Shown piece after piece: positions 1 through 9,661 of a stretch of 64,000 bases of DNA. A model generated the notes under the pieces. That model searched no databases, had not been told where the DNA came from, and saw nothing but the letters and a program-made list of their open reading frames with translations. Source of the DNA: an uncultured Schlesneria sp. (GTDB lineage Bacteria; Planctomycetota; Planctomycetia; Planctomycetales; Planctomycetaceae); contig CAIQIR010000033.1 of NCBI GenBank assembly GCA_903871875.1, positions 39,696 to 103,695 on the forward strand, read 5' to 3'. Made by a program: the position numbers and the translations under genes. How positions within the stretch are numbered: position 1 is the stretch's first letter; each line of letters starts with the position of its first letter.

Positions 1-660
1 AGCGGGAAATGGGATATCGAATTGGCCGCGAAGAAATACACAGAAGCCAGGGCGCTCGAGAAAGAAGAACGAGCCGCCCAAAAGAAGATGGCCGAGATTT
101 ATGGTCAGCTGCAAGCCTTGCACAAACAATTCCTGGACGACGGCAAACCGGACGAGTTCCTCACGGCACTCGACGCGGCCGCCAAAGAGCTTCCCGAAAA
201 CACGATGACGTTCCAGATGATGCGTTTTCAAGTCCTGTCTTGTTGCAAGGATCGAACCGACGAAGCCATGGAAGTGGCCAATGCCCTGCTCGCCTCGGAC
301 AAGGGCGAAGATTCACGATTTCTGGGTGACGTCGCCTGGATCGTGGTGAATCCCGATCGCGATACGAAAGCCGAACCCAAACTGTTGAAGCTGGCACTGA
401 AGGTCGCGCTGAAAGCGGACAAACTGGCGGAAAGCGAAGACCCATCCGTGGCCGATACACTGGCCAAGGCCTACTTCGACAACGGTGATTTGGCCAACGC
501 GGTCAAAACACAGGAACATGTGATGGAACTGATCAAGGGCACGCCCCTGGTCGCTGATCCTGGCTTGGAAAAGCGGTTGAAACAGTACAAGAAGGCACTG
601 AACACCGCGGGCGCCAAGCCCAAGGAAACCAGCGACCCCGCCAAGTCGGCCAAGAAATAG
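1..660 (+). CDS. C-terminal part of a TlpA/thioredoxin-like redoxin with helical tail (5' partial)
   Basis: The reading frame is open from the first base of the window, so the true start lies upstream; the TTG at 22 is probably internal. The first residues (SGKWDIELAAKKY) resemble the segment after the thioredoxin fold in planctomycete TlpA-like proteins, where a GKWD motif follows the last strand. The rest is a helical, Lys/Ala/Glu-rich, TPR-like region with an ADTLAKAYFDNGDLANAVKT stretch, ending in a charged Lys/Ala tail. The catalytic CxxC part, if present, is outside the window. A role in envelope thiol-disulfide chemistry is inferred from the family. The next gene is on the opposite strand and convergent, so this ends its transcription unit. 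Confidence 0.6.
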   Translation, partial: SGKWDIELAAKKYTEARALEKEERAAQKKMAEIYGQLQALHKQFLDDGKPDEFLTALDAAAKELPENTMTFQMMRFQVLSCCKDRTDEAMEVANALLASDKGEDSRFLGDVAWIVVNPDRDTKAEPKLLKLALKVALKADKLAESEDPSVADTLAKAYFDNGDLANAVKTQEHVMELIKGTPLVADPGLEKRLKQYKKALNTAGAKPKETSDPAKSAKK

Positions 661-699
661 CCGTGGAATCAGTCGGCCCGCTGATGACAGACCGCCAGC

Positions 700-1725
700 T
701 TATTTTCGTCCCAACATCCGGTCGAGCGAATCGCCGGTCTGATGGATCAGCGCCTCGGGCCAGTGCTGATACGGGTGGAAATATTCGAACGTCAAATAAC
801 CTCGATAGCGGTGGGTCTCCAAAGCATCGAGGACCGCTGGCCAGTTCGTCGTTCCGTCCAGCAGCGGACGGAAGGCTTCGAGTGACGAATCAGTTCCCTT
901 TTTGGTGAACTCTTTCAGGTGGACATTCCGGATGCGTGGACCCAGGTAGGCAATCCAGTGTTCGGGAAACTGGTACTGCATGATATTGCCAGTATCGAAG
1001 TGCACCTGCACGAACTCGGAATGGAATCCGTCAACGAAGGCCGCCATTTCCATCGGCGTCATCAAGTAACCGTTGAAGAAGATGTTCTCGATGTTCAGAT
1101 GAATCTTCCGCTTCTCCGCCATCGGCAGCAACTTCGCGATCGCTTCTTTCGCTCGCTGGTCACAGACGTCATTGGCTACGGGTTCGTAATCCGTGCGCCA
1201 TGGAATATGGACCGCCCCCGGCACGACCAGCAGATTCTCGGTGCCGAGATCGGCCGCGGCTTGCGTCATCAGTCCGGCCAGTTCCATGCCGCGGGCACGT
1301 TTGGCCGGATCATGACTGGTCAGCGGATAGGGCCAGAACAGAAACGAGCAGAGACCGCTGATCGCGATTCCGATTTTGTCTGCCAGCTTCCGAATGTTGG
1401 TGAATTCTTTCGTGCCCGATTTCGGCGACAGTTCGCTGTCCAGATCGAAGTTCAATTCAATCCCGTCGAAACCGGCCTCTTTTGCCAATCGCAGACACTT
1501 CTCAAGCGACATTTTATCCGGGTAGGGAAACGCCCACAGATTGATCGATTTCTTCATCTCGTACCGTCGGCCCGTCGCGGCAGCAACGACAGCAGGCTCT
1601 GCAGCGGCGGCGATTCCCCAGGGACCGCGCATCACGGCCGAGGCTGCCCCAGCCGCCCAAGCCGTACCCAAAACCGTTCGACGACTGAGAGCGCCGCGCT
1701 CGGGAGGAGTGACTGAATCAGACAT
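700..1725 (-). CDS. Sugar phosphate isomerase/epimerase-type TIM-barrel protein, exported
   Basis: A protein of about 341 residues starting at MSDSVTPPERGALSRR; this ATG sits directly before a twin-arginine-like leader (SRRTVLGTAWAAGAASAV), and the longer reading upstream adds only non-conserved residues. The body matches the xylose isomerase-like TIM barrel family: GIELNFDLDSE, a metal-site glutamate in NIENIFFNGY, VHFDTGN, HLKEFTK and a terminal FEYFHPY. Members bind a divalent metal and isomerise or epimerise sugars or hydroxy-acids such as hydroxypyruvate; the substrate here cannot be told. The Tat-type leader suggests folding in the cytoplasm before export, common for planctomycete carbohydrate proteins. 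It is convergent with the preceding redoxin fragment and divergent from the TPR lipoprotein. Confidence 0.82.
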   Translation of the reverse strand: MSDSVTPPERGALSRRTVLGTAWAAGAASAVMRGPWGIAAAAEPAVVAAATGRRYEMKKSINLWAFPYPDKMSLEKCLRLAKEAGFDGIELNFDLDSELSPKSGTKEFTNIRKLADKIGIAISGLCSFLFWPYPLTSHDPAKRARGMELAGLMTQAAADLGTENLLVVPGAVHIPWRTDYEPVANDVCDQRAKEAIAKLLPMAEKRKIHLNIENIFFNGYLMTPMEMAAFVDGFHSEFVQVHFDTGNIMQYQFPEHWIAYLGPRIRNVHLKEFTKKGTDSSLEAFRPLLDGTTNWPAVLDALETHRYRGYLTFEYFHPYQHWPEALIHQTGDSLDRMLGRK

Positions 1726-1991
1726 GCAGAATCCTTGCTCAGAAGGTGGTCGAATCGATCCCATCGGATCATAGTCAGAAAAGTCAGCAAAATCGCCAAA
1801 GTCTATTCAAGTTGCCCAGACAGAACTTCCGATAGTTGATTGATACAGAGGACCAGGCCTCGATTTTCCGTTCCACTTCCGCCCTGCCTGGGGCCAATCA
1901 CAACACACTTCCATTCGACAGATTGAAGATTTCCGCCGCCTAAGGAAATTGGATTCCCATCTGCGACGGGGTTACCCCGAGGAAACACGAC

Positions 1992-3254
1992 ATGCGAATC
2001 GTCACAATTGCCAGCCTTTTCCTGGGGCTGCTCTTCCAGGTGGGATGTGCATTGGCCCCCAATTTCACCATTCAAAAAATGACCAGAGCCACACCGAAAG
2101 TGGCCAAAGAATATCTCGCCGCCCGAAAATTTGAAGCTCAGGGAAAGTATGAGCAAGCCCGCGAAATTTATCAGGCCATGCTCGACAAACATCCAGAGAA
2201 TCCCGACTACCAACATCGTTTGGCCGTCGTCTGTACCCGCCTGCAACGCTACGGCGAAGCGACCAGCCTCTATGAGCGAGCTCTTCAACGAGATCCCCAC
2301 AACGCGAGCCTGCTCGCCGACATGGGGTACACCGCTTATCTGCGAGGCGATCGCATCGAGGCCGAACGACTGCTGCGTGAGGCCGTCCAATGGAAACCAA
2401 GCGACAAGCGCGCGATATCCAATCTCGCACTGGTCCTGGGCAGTCAGGGAAAAATGGACGAATGCCGGGATTTGCTGCAGCAGACCGGAGACGAAGCCCA
2501 TGCCCTGACCGGGCTGGCTTATGTGCATAGTCAACGCGGTGAACTTGAGTTGGCCGAAGAGCGTTATCGCGAAGCACTCAAGCTGGATCCGAACCTGAAA
2601 GAGGCGACCCAGGCACTTGCCGAATTGGCCAAGGATCCTCGCCACCGCGAACTGACGGTCGCCAAAGCGACGGCCGCTTCCCAGAATCCGTTCAGCTCGG
2701 CGGACAACGCGTCATTTGTGACCGAGACGGCCGAGATTCAACAAGTCCGGTCGACCGAAGCGGTCCCGAAATCGATGGTCACTACAGCGAATTTCTTCGA
2801 AGAATCCAAATCGGAAGAGCCCAAACGGACAGCGTCCGCAGCTCAGGAACCGGCGCGGCTGGACGAGAAAATCGAATTCACGGGCCGCGTGACGCTGAGC
2901 AACGAATCGAAGCTTGACGGCGAAGACGAAGCGTCAGACAGCGAAGTCGAGCCTTCTGCGCTTCCCGATGACGAGCCAGCCGATCAATCCTCAGATGAGG
3001 ACGACTGGGCCAGCGAGCCGTCGAACGACGATTCCTTCAAACGATCCGCTCCATCATTTCCAGACGACTTCGAGACAACAACGGACGACGAGACGACCTC
3101 ACCGATTCGATCCGCAGCCTGGCAGGAACCCGCCTCAGACGCGTTGACGTTCCGCGCCACAACACCCCGCTCGCCGCGAATTGCCACGCGGAAGGTCAAT
3201 GTCATAGACACCGATTTCGCGGCGCCCACATGGGCGGCCGATCCTGCCGAGTAA
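1992..3254 (+). CDS. TPR-repeat lipoprotein with acidic disordered C-terminus
   Basis: 420 residues. The ATG is preceded by GAGGAAACACGAC, a fair Shine-Dalgarno. The N-terminus is a lipoprotein signal peptide with lipobox FQVGC, so the mature protein should be lipid-anchored at the envelope. Residues about 40-210 hold five or so tetratricopeptide repeats (for example AREIYQAMLDKHPENPDYQH and EERYREALKLDPNLKEA). From about 240 the chain becomes Asp/Glu/Ser-rich, repetitive and probably disordered. TPRs are scaffolds for protein contacts, so this is likely an assembly or bookkeeping factor; no enzymatic domain is visible. The gene stands alone between a divergent isomerase gene and convergent purH, separated from purH by a strong hairpin. 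Confidence 0.8.
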   Translation: MRIVTIASLFLGLLFQVGCALAPNFTIQKMTRATPKVAKEYLAARKFEAQGKYEQAREIYQAMLDKHPENPDYQHRLAVVCTRLQRYGEATSLYERALQRDPHNASLLADMGYTAYLRGDRIEAERLLREAVQWKPSDKRAISNLALVLGSQGKMDECRDLLQQTGDEAHALTGLAYVHSQRGELELAEERYREALKLDPNLKEATQALAELAKDPRHRELTVAKATAASQNPFSSADNASFVTETAEIQQVRSTEAVPKSMVTTANFFEESKSEEPKRTASAAQEPARLDEKIEFTGRVTLSNESKLDGEDEASDSEVEPSALPDDEPADQSSDEDDWASEPSNDDSFKRSAPSFPDDFETTTDDETTSPIRSAAWQEPASDALTFRATTPRSPRIATRKVNVIDTDFAAPTWAADPAE

Positions 3255-3280
3255 AGCCTTCGCTGCGGCGCAATCATCGC

Positions 3281-3317
3281 GCGAAGACCCCTGTTCAGTC
3301 TGAACAGGGGTCCTCGC
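3281..3317. terminator. Strong hairpin between convergent genes
   Basis: A perfect 12-bp stem, GACCCCTGTTCA (3286-3297) pairing with 3301-3312 around a 3-nt GTC loop, is extended by GCGA/TCGC after one mismatch. It lies between the stop of the TPR lipoprotein gene and the stop of purH, where a bidirectional terminator is expected. There is no long T-run on either side, so termination strength is uncertain. Confidence 0.6.
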
Positions 3318-3378
3318 AAAGTGGAGCTTGGGATTGGGGTCGATTTCAATCGATGATGACGTTTGGTCATCTCAATCA

Positions 3379-4962
3379 TCAATGTCGGAAGTGGCGTCGA
3401 CCGGTCATGATCATGGCGATGTTGTATTCGTTGCAGGCCGCGATCACTTCGTCGTCACGCTTCGAACCACCTGGCTGAATCACCGCAGTGACACCTGCTT
3501 CATGAATCTGGTCGATTCCATCCCGGAACGGGAAGAATGCATCCGATGCGCAGACACCATTCCGGGCTCGTTCTCCCGCTTTGAACGCGGCGATGTACGA
3601 GGAGTCCAGGCGACTCATCTGCCCCGCCCCGACGCCAACGACCTGACCTCCCTTGGCAAACAGGATCGCGTTCGATTTCACATGCTTACAGACCAGCCAG
3701 GCAAATTCGAGATCCTCGAGTTCCGCCGGTGTCGGCGTACGCGAGGTCACCACTTTCCAATCCGCGTTCTGTTCGGCGGCCTCGTCGCGATCCTGCACCA
3801 GCATCCCGCCGGTAACACGACGATATTCCTGGCTGAGCGGCCGGGCATCGAGCATCGTGGGACACTTGAGTAACCGGACGTTGTTTTTCCATTTGGGGAT
3901 CGTCGTCAATTTCCCAAAGGCCGCGTCAGCATAGGACGGAGCGATGATCGCTTCGATGAAATGATTGGGAGAACACAGATGCTCGGCGGTCGCTTCATCG
4001 ACCGGTCGATTGAATGCCAGAATCGATCCAAAGGCACTGACCGGGTCACCCGCATCCGCTTTCAGATAGGCGTCCGACAATGTTGCAGCGATCGCGCATC
4101 CACAGGGATTGTTGTGCTTGATGACGACAGCAGCGGGCGGCACGAATTCACGCACGATCTGCATCGCCGCGTCGAGATCCAACAAGTTGTTGTACGAAAG
4201 TTCTTTGCCATGCAAAATCTCCGCTGCGGCCAGCGACGACGGCGACGGTTTGGATTCGACATAGAAAGCCGCCCGTTGATGGGGATTTTCGCCGTAACGC
4301 AACGAGGATCGCCGTTCGTAACGCAGCGTCAACTGCGTGGGGAATTCCGCGTCGGCGGCCGGCGAACTCGCGGTCGTCAGACCGGCCATGTAATCGGCAA
4401 TCGCGCGGTCATAACGAGCGGTCATTTCGAACGCGGCGGCAGCCAGTTCCCGCCGGAATTCGAAGCTGAGCTTGCCGCGATCGAGTTCCTGCAGGACGCG
4501 GTCATATTGCTGCGGACTGGTCACAACACCGACATATTTGTGATTTTTAGCGGCGGAACGAAGCATGCTGGGGCCGCCGATGTCGATCTGTTCAATCGCC
4601 TCTTCAGGGGTCACATTCGGCTTCGAGATTGTTTCGACAAAGGGATACAGGTTCACGATCACCAGTTCAAACGGAGTGATCCCATGCTCGCTCATCGATT
4701 TCTGATCTTCCGCCAGATCAGGCCGTCCCAGCAACCCGCCGTGAACCTTGGGATGCAACGTCTTGACGCGACCGTCCATCATTTCCGGAAAACCGGTGTA
4801 CTGAGCCACATCCAGCACAGGTACCCCGGCATCTTCCAGCGCCTTTCGCGTGCCTCCCGTGGACAACAGCTCAAAACCCAATCGAACCAGGCCTTGAGCA
4901 AAGGGAATCAAACCTTGTTTGTCGCTGAGACTGATCAGCGCACGGCGAGCGGAAGCGGGCAT
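3379..4962 (-). CDS. purH: Bifunctional AICAR formyltransferase / IMP cyclohydrolase
   Basis: Catalyses the last two steps of de novo purine synthesis: formyl transfer to AICAR and ring closure to IMP, in the cytoplasm. The start at [15 protein letters not shown] gives 527 residues, the usual size; a start at 5013 would add 17 non-conserved residues and neither has a clear Shine-Dalgarno. The N-terminal IMP cyclohydrolase (MGS-like) domain, residues about 5-150, shows [12 protein letters not shown] and [17 protein letters not shown]. The C-terminal transformylase domain shows [15 protein letters not shown], the catalytic Lys-His in [13 protein letters not shown], and [13 protein letters not shown] near the end. 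All key motifs are intact. It stands alone, convergent with the TPR gene and divergent from the phosphatase gene. Confidence 0.96.
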   Translation of the reverse strand: MPASARRALISLSDKQGLIPFAQGLVRLGFELLSTGGTRKALEDAGVPVLDVAQYTGFPEMMDGRVKTLHPKVHGGLLGRPDLAEDQKSMSEHGITPFELVIVNLYPFVETISKPNVTPEEAIEQIDIGGPSMLRSAAKNHKYVGVVTSPQQYDRVLQELDRGKLSFEFRRELAAAAFEMTARYDRAIADYMAGLTTASSPAADAEFPTQLTLRYERRSSLRYGENPHQRAAFYVESKPSPSSLAAAEILHGKELSYNNLLDLDAAMQIVREFVPPAAVVIKHNNPCGCAIAATLSDAYLKADAGDPVSAFGSILAFNRPVDEATAEHLCSPNHFIEAIIAPSYADAAFGKLTTIPKWKNNVRLLKCPTMLDARPLSQEYRRVTGGMLVQDRDEAAEQNADWKVVTSRTPTPAELEDLEFAWLVCKHVKSNAILFAKGGQVVGVGAGQMSRLDSSYIAAFKAGERARNGVCASDAFFPFRDGIDQIHEAGVTAVIQPGGSKRDDEVIAACNEYNIAMIMTGRRHFRH

Positions 4963-5282
4963 GGAAACATCTTTCGGCGGAGTGACATTAACCGTACAAG
5001 ACGGTCGGTTCATCGAATGGGTCGCACAGACACAGCGTCCGTGATCATGACACTATCATACGAGAAACCTCGGAAAGGCGTCCACAAGCGAGTGCCTTCC
5101 AGAGAGGATTCCTCACCCAAAGTTCGCCACTCGGAACGTTGATTCCGGACGAGCGAAACCCCTGACGATTTGCAGGAAATGACCAACCGGTTTATGGTTA
5201 CTGTATTGCGAAGGCACGCCGACGCATCGGGAAGATCAAGGCGTCAAAATCCTCCGTTCATTTTGAAGAAAGATAGTACATT

Positions 5283-6560
5283 ATGCCGTCCTTGAACCGT
5301 CGCGGCTTTCTGGGGTCTTCATTCGGTGGAATGGCCGCCGCCATCACACTGGGTTCTTCGCTGTTCGCTCAAGAGACCAAGGTCGCGGCCGATGCGGCGA
5401 ATCCCGCCGCGGAAGGATTCGCCCCGGACACGCTGTTTCTGTCCTGGCAGCAGGATCCCACGACCACCATGACTGTCCAGTGGATCGGTCCTGAATCCAA
5501 TGCCGACGTCTCGGTTCAGTACGCCACGCTGGAAAATCCTGTCTGGCAACTCGGCAAGACGGTCACCAAGCCCTTCCCGAATACGAATCTGAAAGTCCAT
5601 CGCTGTGAACTGACCGGTTTGAAGGAGGCCACCGAATACCAGTTTCACCTGGGAAAAACGGCGAAAACTTATCGCTTTCGCACGATGCCTCAGAAGGCCA
5701 CCAATACCATCCAGTTTGTCTCGGGGGGCGATTGTGGAACCGACCAGCATGCGGTGAATACGAATATCCTGGCCGCCAGACAGGAACCGTATTTCGCTCT
5801 GATTGGGGGCGATTTGGCCTACGACAACGGACGATCTCCGGCAACCTTTGTCCAATTCCTGCAGAACTACCACAATCACATGATCGATCCCAAGGGCCGA
5901 CTGGTCCCAATGTTGAGTTGCATGGGAAATCATGAAGTCAACGGCAGCTACAAGACGCAGCGCACCGATGCTCCAGCATATCTCAGCGTGTTTGACGGAT
6001 TTTTCTCAGAGAAAACGTACGGCGTCTTGGATATCGGCGATTACCTGAGCCTCGTGCTCTTGGACACCGATCACATCGCACCAATCCCCGGCGAACAGAC
6101 CGATTGGCTGAAAAAGACGCTCGCCGACCGACAGGAACGTCCGCACCTGATGGTCGCCAACCATGTCCCGGCCTATCCGTCGTATCGTCCCATCGAAGGA
6201 CTGAGCGGCGGTCCCGGAACGGGCCACGAACAACGAGTTCATTGGTGCCCGTTGTTTGAACACTACAACGTCGATGTCGTCCTGGAACACCACGATCACA
6301 CCTTCAAGCGGACTCACCCGCTGACCAATGGCATGAAGGACAAAAACGGTGTGCTGTATCTGGGAGATGGTTCGTGGGGCAAACTGCGAGTCCCCAAAAC
6401 GCCCGAAGAACGTCCGTACCTGGCCACGACCAGCGCCGCCTATCACATGACCGTCCATCGCCTGGAAGGTGAACAGCGTTTCCACCTGGCAATGGAGGAA
6501 ACCGGGAAAGTGGCCGACGTCTGCATGACCAGCAACAAACGCCCAGCCAAGCGAGGATAG
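5283..6560 (+). CDS. Purple acid phosphatase-like metallophosphoesterase, Tat-type leader
   Basis: 425 residues. The leader LNRRGFLGSSFGGMAAA is twin-arginine-like, indicating folded export. An N-terminal fibronectin-like domain (residues about 45-140, containing TMTVQWIGPESNADVSVQYA and ATEYQFHLG) is typical of purple acid phosphatases. The catalytic domain carries the dinuclear-metal motifs in order: GGDCGTD, GGDLAYDNG, CMGNHE, ANHVPAYP and the HxH-type EHHDHTF. It is therefore expected to hydrolyse phosphomonoesters or diesters outside the cytoplasm. A weak sigma-70-like pair (TTGCAG near 5170, TATGGT near 5193, 17-bp spacer) lies upstream. It is divergent from purH and convergent with the helicase gene. 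Confidence 0.88.
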   Translation: MPSLNRRGFLGSSFGGMAAAITLGSSLFAQETKVAADAANPAAEGFAPDTLFLSWQQDPTTTMTVQWIGPESNADVSVQYATLENPVWQLGKTVTKPFPNTNLKVHRCELTGLKEATEYQFHLGKTAKTYRFRTMPQKATNTIQFVSGGDCGTDQHAVNTNILAARQEPYFALIGGDLAYDNGRSPATFVQFLQNYHNHMIDPKGRLVPMLSCMGNHEVNGSYKTQRTDAPAYLSVFDGFFSEKTYGVLDIGDYLSLVLLDTDHIAPIPGEQTDWLKKTLADRQERPHLMVANHVPAYPSYRPIEGLSGGPGTGHEQRVHWCPLFEHYNVDVVLEHHDHTFKRTHPLTNGMKDKNGVLYLGDGSWGKLRVPKTPEERPYLATTSAAYHMTVHRLEGEQRFHLAMEETGKVADVCMTSNKRPAKRG

Positions 6561-6615
6561 GTCTACCGTTGAAAGGGGACTGTTCAACGCCGGTGGCTCG
6601 AGCACACGAGGCCGG

Positions 6616-8709
6616 CTATTCCCCTTCGGCGGGCGGCTTTTGCTCGCCGATCACGCGCTGCATTTCCACCAGGAACCGGGACGGTTTGCATTTATACCGC
6701 TTGCCCCATTTCATTCGGGTCTGGGCATAGCTGATCGTCAACACATCTTTGGCACGCGTGATACCGACGTAAGCCAGACGACGTTCTTCTTCGATGGCTG
6801 ACGGATTGTTTTCCAATTCGTCGGTAATCGAGCGTTTATGAGGCAGCAGCCCCTCTTCCAACCCCACCAAGTACACGCGAGGAAACTCCAGCCCTTTGGC
6901 ACTGTGCAGCGTCATCAGTTTGACGGCCGGCTGTTCAAAGGAATTGTCTTCGCCAAACTCCCGATCATTACCATTGAGCGAAGTCTGGTCGAGAAATTCG
7001 GACAGGTCGGGTCGGGACGACCGCTGTTCGTACTCACGCAGCGCCGTCACACACTCGTCCAGCACGGCCGACCGTGCCAGTTGCTGATCGGCGGCCTTGT
7101 ACTGTTTCTCGATCTCGCTTTCATAATCGATATCGTGTATCAGCGTCTGCAACGTTTCGGCCAGACTGCCTTGCTGCGATCCAAACCGCCGCTGGAAGTC
7201 GGTCATCATCTGACGGAAGCTTTCGATCGCCTTGGCCGTCTTCTGCGTAATCTCCTTTTCCGCCACCGCGTCGGGAATCACGTCCCAAATCCGGCGCCCC
7301 GACTTCACCGCACGATTCAACAGCTTTTCCACTGCCGCATCACTGATCCCGCGCGTCGGCGTATTGATGATCCTGAGCAATGACACTTCGTCCTGGGGAT
7401 TCGACAACACTTTGAGGTACGCCATGACGTCGCGCACTTCTTTGCGGTCGAAAAACGACTGCCCGCCGACCAACAGGTACGGAACACGGACACGTCGCAA
7501 TTCGGTTTCGAACAGTCGAGGTTGCTCGTTTGTCCGAAACAAAATGGCGATGTCCTGCGGCGGAACATTCAGTTCCTTGATCAGATAGTTGATCTCGCGC
7601 ACGACCCCTTCGGCTTCGGTCTGTTCGTCCGCATACGGTTTGATTGCCGGCGTGGGGCCTTCTTTATGAGCGACCAACGTCTTGTCGTGCCGACCGTGAT
7701 TGTGCTTCACCAGTTGATTTGCCAGCCGAATGATTTCGGTCGTGCAGCGATAATTGTCTTGCAGACGAACGATTTTCGCGCCCGGAAAATGGTGCTGAAA
7801 GCTCAGGATGTGTTTGACTTCGGCGCCGCGCCAGCCATAAATCGATTGATCGTCGTCGCCCACAACGCAGATGTTGTGGTGCGGCTTAACCAGCGCGGCA
7901 ACAATTTGGAACTGCATCTCGTTCGTATCTTGATATTCGTCGATCTGCACCTGTTCAAACCGGGCCTGCTGTCGCGCAAGAACTTCGGGAAACTGTTCAA
8001 AGAGCTGTGCCGTGAGCAACAACAAATCGTCAAAATCGACTGCGCCCGACGCCCGCAAACTTTGTTGATAGCGGCGGTATCCAGACGCCGCGAGGAACCC
8101 GCGATCATCATTAGCGTACTCGGTGGCCAATTCGGGCAATACCCCAACCATCTTCCAGCGACTGATCTGAGACAAGAGGTCGGCCGGCCTGAGCGCCGCA
8201 TCCGTCACTTTGATATCCCGCAAGGCTTTACGAGCCGCTGATTCCTGATCACCGCGATCGTAAATCACGAATTTTTTGGGATAGCCCAGCGTTTCAATCT
8301 CGTCGCGCAAAATCCGGACGCACAGCGAATGGAATGTCGAGATCAACGGACGACTGCCGGGACGCCGGCCCTGAAAGTGCGACATTCGTTCGGCCATTTC
8401 CTTGGCCGCTTTATTCGTAAATGTCACCGAGAGAATGCGACTGGGCTCAACCCCCTGCCGAATCAGTTCCGCCATCCGGTAAGTGATAACTCGCGTTTTT
8501 CCGGTGCCGGCGCCGGCCAACACCAGCAGCGGTCCTTCCAGGGTGACGGCGGCCTCCAGTTGCGAGGTATTCAGGTCCTTCAGTGTCGGCGCACCGGGAC
8601 GCGGCGAACCGGCTGCCGATGCACCGGTCCCCTTCCCGCCAGCACTCGACGAAAATGGTTTCGGAGCGGGAGTATTCAGAAAGGGCGAATAAGGCACAGG
8701 AACAGACAC
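6616..8709 (-). CDS. UvrD/Rep/PcrA-family SF1A DNA helicase
   Basis: 697 residues, close to the usual length of Rep, PcrA and UvrD. Motifs in order: Q-motif region LNTSQLEAAV, Walker A AGAGTGKT, VTFTNKAAKEMAERM, Walker B DEYQDT, motif III GDDDQSIYGWRGA, QDNYRCT, LMTLHSAKGLEF and LAYVGITRA. These are ATP-driven 3'-5' helicases in repair and replication restart. The chain ends with KWGKRYKCKPSRFL. The N-terminal 45 residues are Ser/Pro/Gly/Ala-rich and lie outside the conserved fold, so the start may be over-extended, although no better one is obvious. The next gene upstream on the same strand ends 34 bp away. Which of Rep, PcrA or UvrD it best matches needs phylogeny. Confidence 0.93.
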   Translation of the reverse strand: MSVPVPYSPFLNTPAPKPFSSSAGGKGTGASAAGSPRPGAPTLKDLNTSQLEAAVTLEGPLLVLAGAGTGKTRVITYRMAELIRQGVEPSRILSVTFTNKAAKEMAERMSHFQGRRPGSRPLISTFHSLCVRILRDEIETLGYPKKFVIYDRGDQESAARKALRDIKVTDAALRPADLLSQISRWKMVGVLPELATEYANDDRGFLAASGYRRYQQSLRASGAVDFDDLLLLTAQLFEQFPEVLARQQARFEQVQIDEYQDTNEMQFQIVAALVKPHHNICVVGDDDQSIYGWRGAEVKHILSFQHHFPGAKIVRLQDNYRCTTEIIRLANQLVKHNHGRHDKTLVAHKEGPTPAIKPYADEQTEAEGVVREINYLIKELNVPPQDIAILFRTNEQPRLFETELRRVRVPYLLVGGQSFFDRKEVRDVMAYLKVLSNPQDEVSLLRIINTPTRGISDAAVEKLLNRAVKSGRRIWDVIPDAVAEKEITQKTAKAIESFRQMMTDFQRRFGSQQGSLAETLQTLIHDIDYESEIEKQYKAADQQLARSAVLDECVTALREYEQRSSRPDLSEFLDQTSLNGNDREFGEDNSFEQPAVKLMTLHSAKGLEFPRVYLVGLEEGLLPHKRSITDELENNPSAIEEERRLAYVGITRAKDVLTISYAQTRMKWGKRYKCKPSRFLVEMQRVIGEQKPPAEGE

Positions 8710-8743
8710 ATCTCATCCTTAAGAACAATCGAGCCTGTCCGAT

Positions 8744-9658
8744 TCAATTACGAGCAGCCATTGAAGTGGCACTCGGGGACACGGAATCCAACTGAATGGT
8801 ATGCAGAAATTCATCAAACAAAGCGAGATCGGCCGCGTCTGGGGTGATGCACATGAAATTCAAAGCGAAAATGCCCTTTCGCAACCAGACGGTTCGCGCG
8901 GTCAAATTCTTCGCCTCTTTCAGAAATTCAAATTCAACCATTTCGATCCCGGCAATCGAAATCAGTCGGGTATGCCGAACAATCTTCGTATCCGGTTCCG
9001 CAGCCCACTTCTCCTCGGACGTACGCACGAAGTTGATAAAATGATTCAAATCACGATAGGGATCACGCTGAACTTCCAGCACGATCAAGGTGGGCGTACG
9101 ATTTCTTTTCTCGGTGGGCAAAACCTGGGACAGCTGACACAGCGTCGCGGCTTCGCCGTATCCCAATCGCAATTTCGAGGTGCCTTTCGACGGCGGATTC
9201 GGACTGCGCGTGATCCTCGGTTGCAGATTGACGTTCCAGTCGGGCAACTTGACATACGATAAACCCAAATAATCGTGAACGATCCGTCCGTCCCTGATCC
9301 GGGCAGGTGTCATCACCAGCGCCCCCCCGTCAAACTTCCGCACCGAATCCGCGGCCAATGTCAAAGTGATCAAGAGACAGACCGTAATGCTGATCATCTT
9401 GGTCTTCACTGACCACGAAGAACCGACAATCCATAAACCGGTGGCGAAGATGTAGGCCATACCCACCATCATCAGTTGCAGACGGTGTTCTACCTGGTTT
9501 TGCGGCTCGGGTCCCAACAACTGCCAAGTGGTCGCGAGTACCAGCCAGACCATGCTGAACTGGAATACCGCACCAAGACCACGATTGAGAAAATCAGACG
9601 ACGGTTGAGGGGCAATCGGCCGAGGCATTTCGGCGGGTTGCTTCGTTGAGCTTGCCAC
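8744..9658 (-). CDS. Unknown membrane protein with three predicted TM segments
   Basis: 304 residues from a GTG at 9658, only 3 bp after the stop of the upstream membrane protein gene, so translation is probably coupled; an in-frame ATG at 9628 is an alternative. Hydrophobic segments lie at about 33-50 (AVFQFSMVWLVLATTW), 64-80 and 88-104. A soluble domain of about 200 residues follows, with RDPYRDLNHFINFVRTSEEK and EFLKEAKNLTARTVWLRKG. I do not recognise the family. The C-terminal part could be an extracytoplasmic sensor-like or PsbP-like alpha/beta domain, but this is only an impression. Tight coupling to the upstream gene suggests the two act together. Confidence 0.7.
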   Translation of the reverse strand: MASSTKQPAEMPRPIAPQPSSDFLNRGLGAVFQFSMVWLVLATTWQLLGPEPQNQVEHRLQLMMVGMAYIFATGLWIVGSSWSVKTKMISITVCLLITLTLAADSVRKFDGGALVMTPARIRDGRIVHDYLGLSYVKLPDWNVNLQPRITRSPNPPSKGTSKLRLGYGEAATLCQLSQVLPTEKRNRTPTLIVLEVQRDPYRDLNHFINFVRTSEEKWAAEPDTKIVRHTRLISIAGIEMVEFEFLKEAKNLTARTVWLRKGIFALNFMCITPDAADLALFDEFLHTIQLDSVSPSATSMAARN

Positions 9659-9661
9659 CGC

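Noticed and set aside
1803..2645. 280-codon minus-strand open frame opposite the TPR lipoprotein gene
   Set aside because: It is antisense to clear TPR repeats with a lipobox signal peptide and has no domain-like composition of its own.
3961..5142. 393-codon plus-strand open frame opposite purH
   Set aside because: purH motifs are complete on the other strand; this frame is Arg/His-rich shadow sequence.
7522..8241. Plus-strand open frame opposite the helicase gene
   Set aside because: The helicase motifs on the minus strand are unbroken, and this frame shows no motifs.
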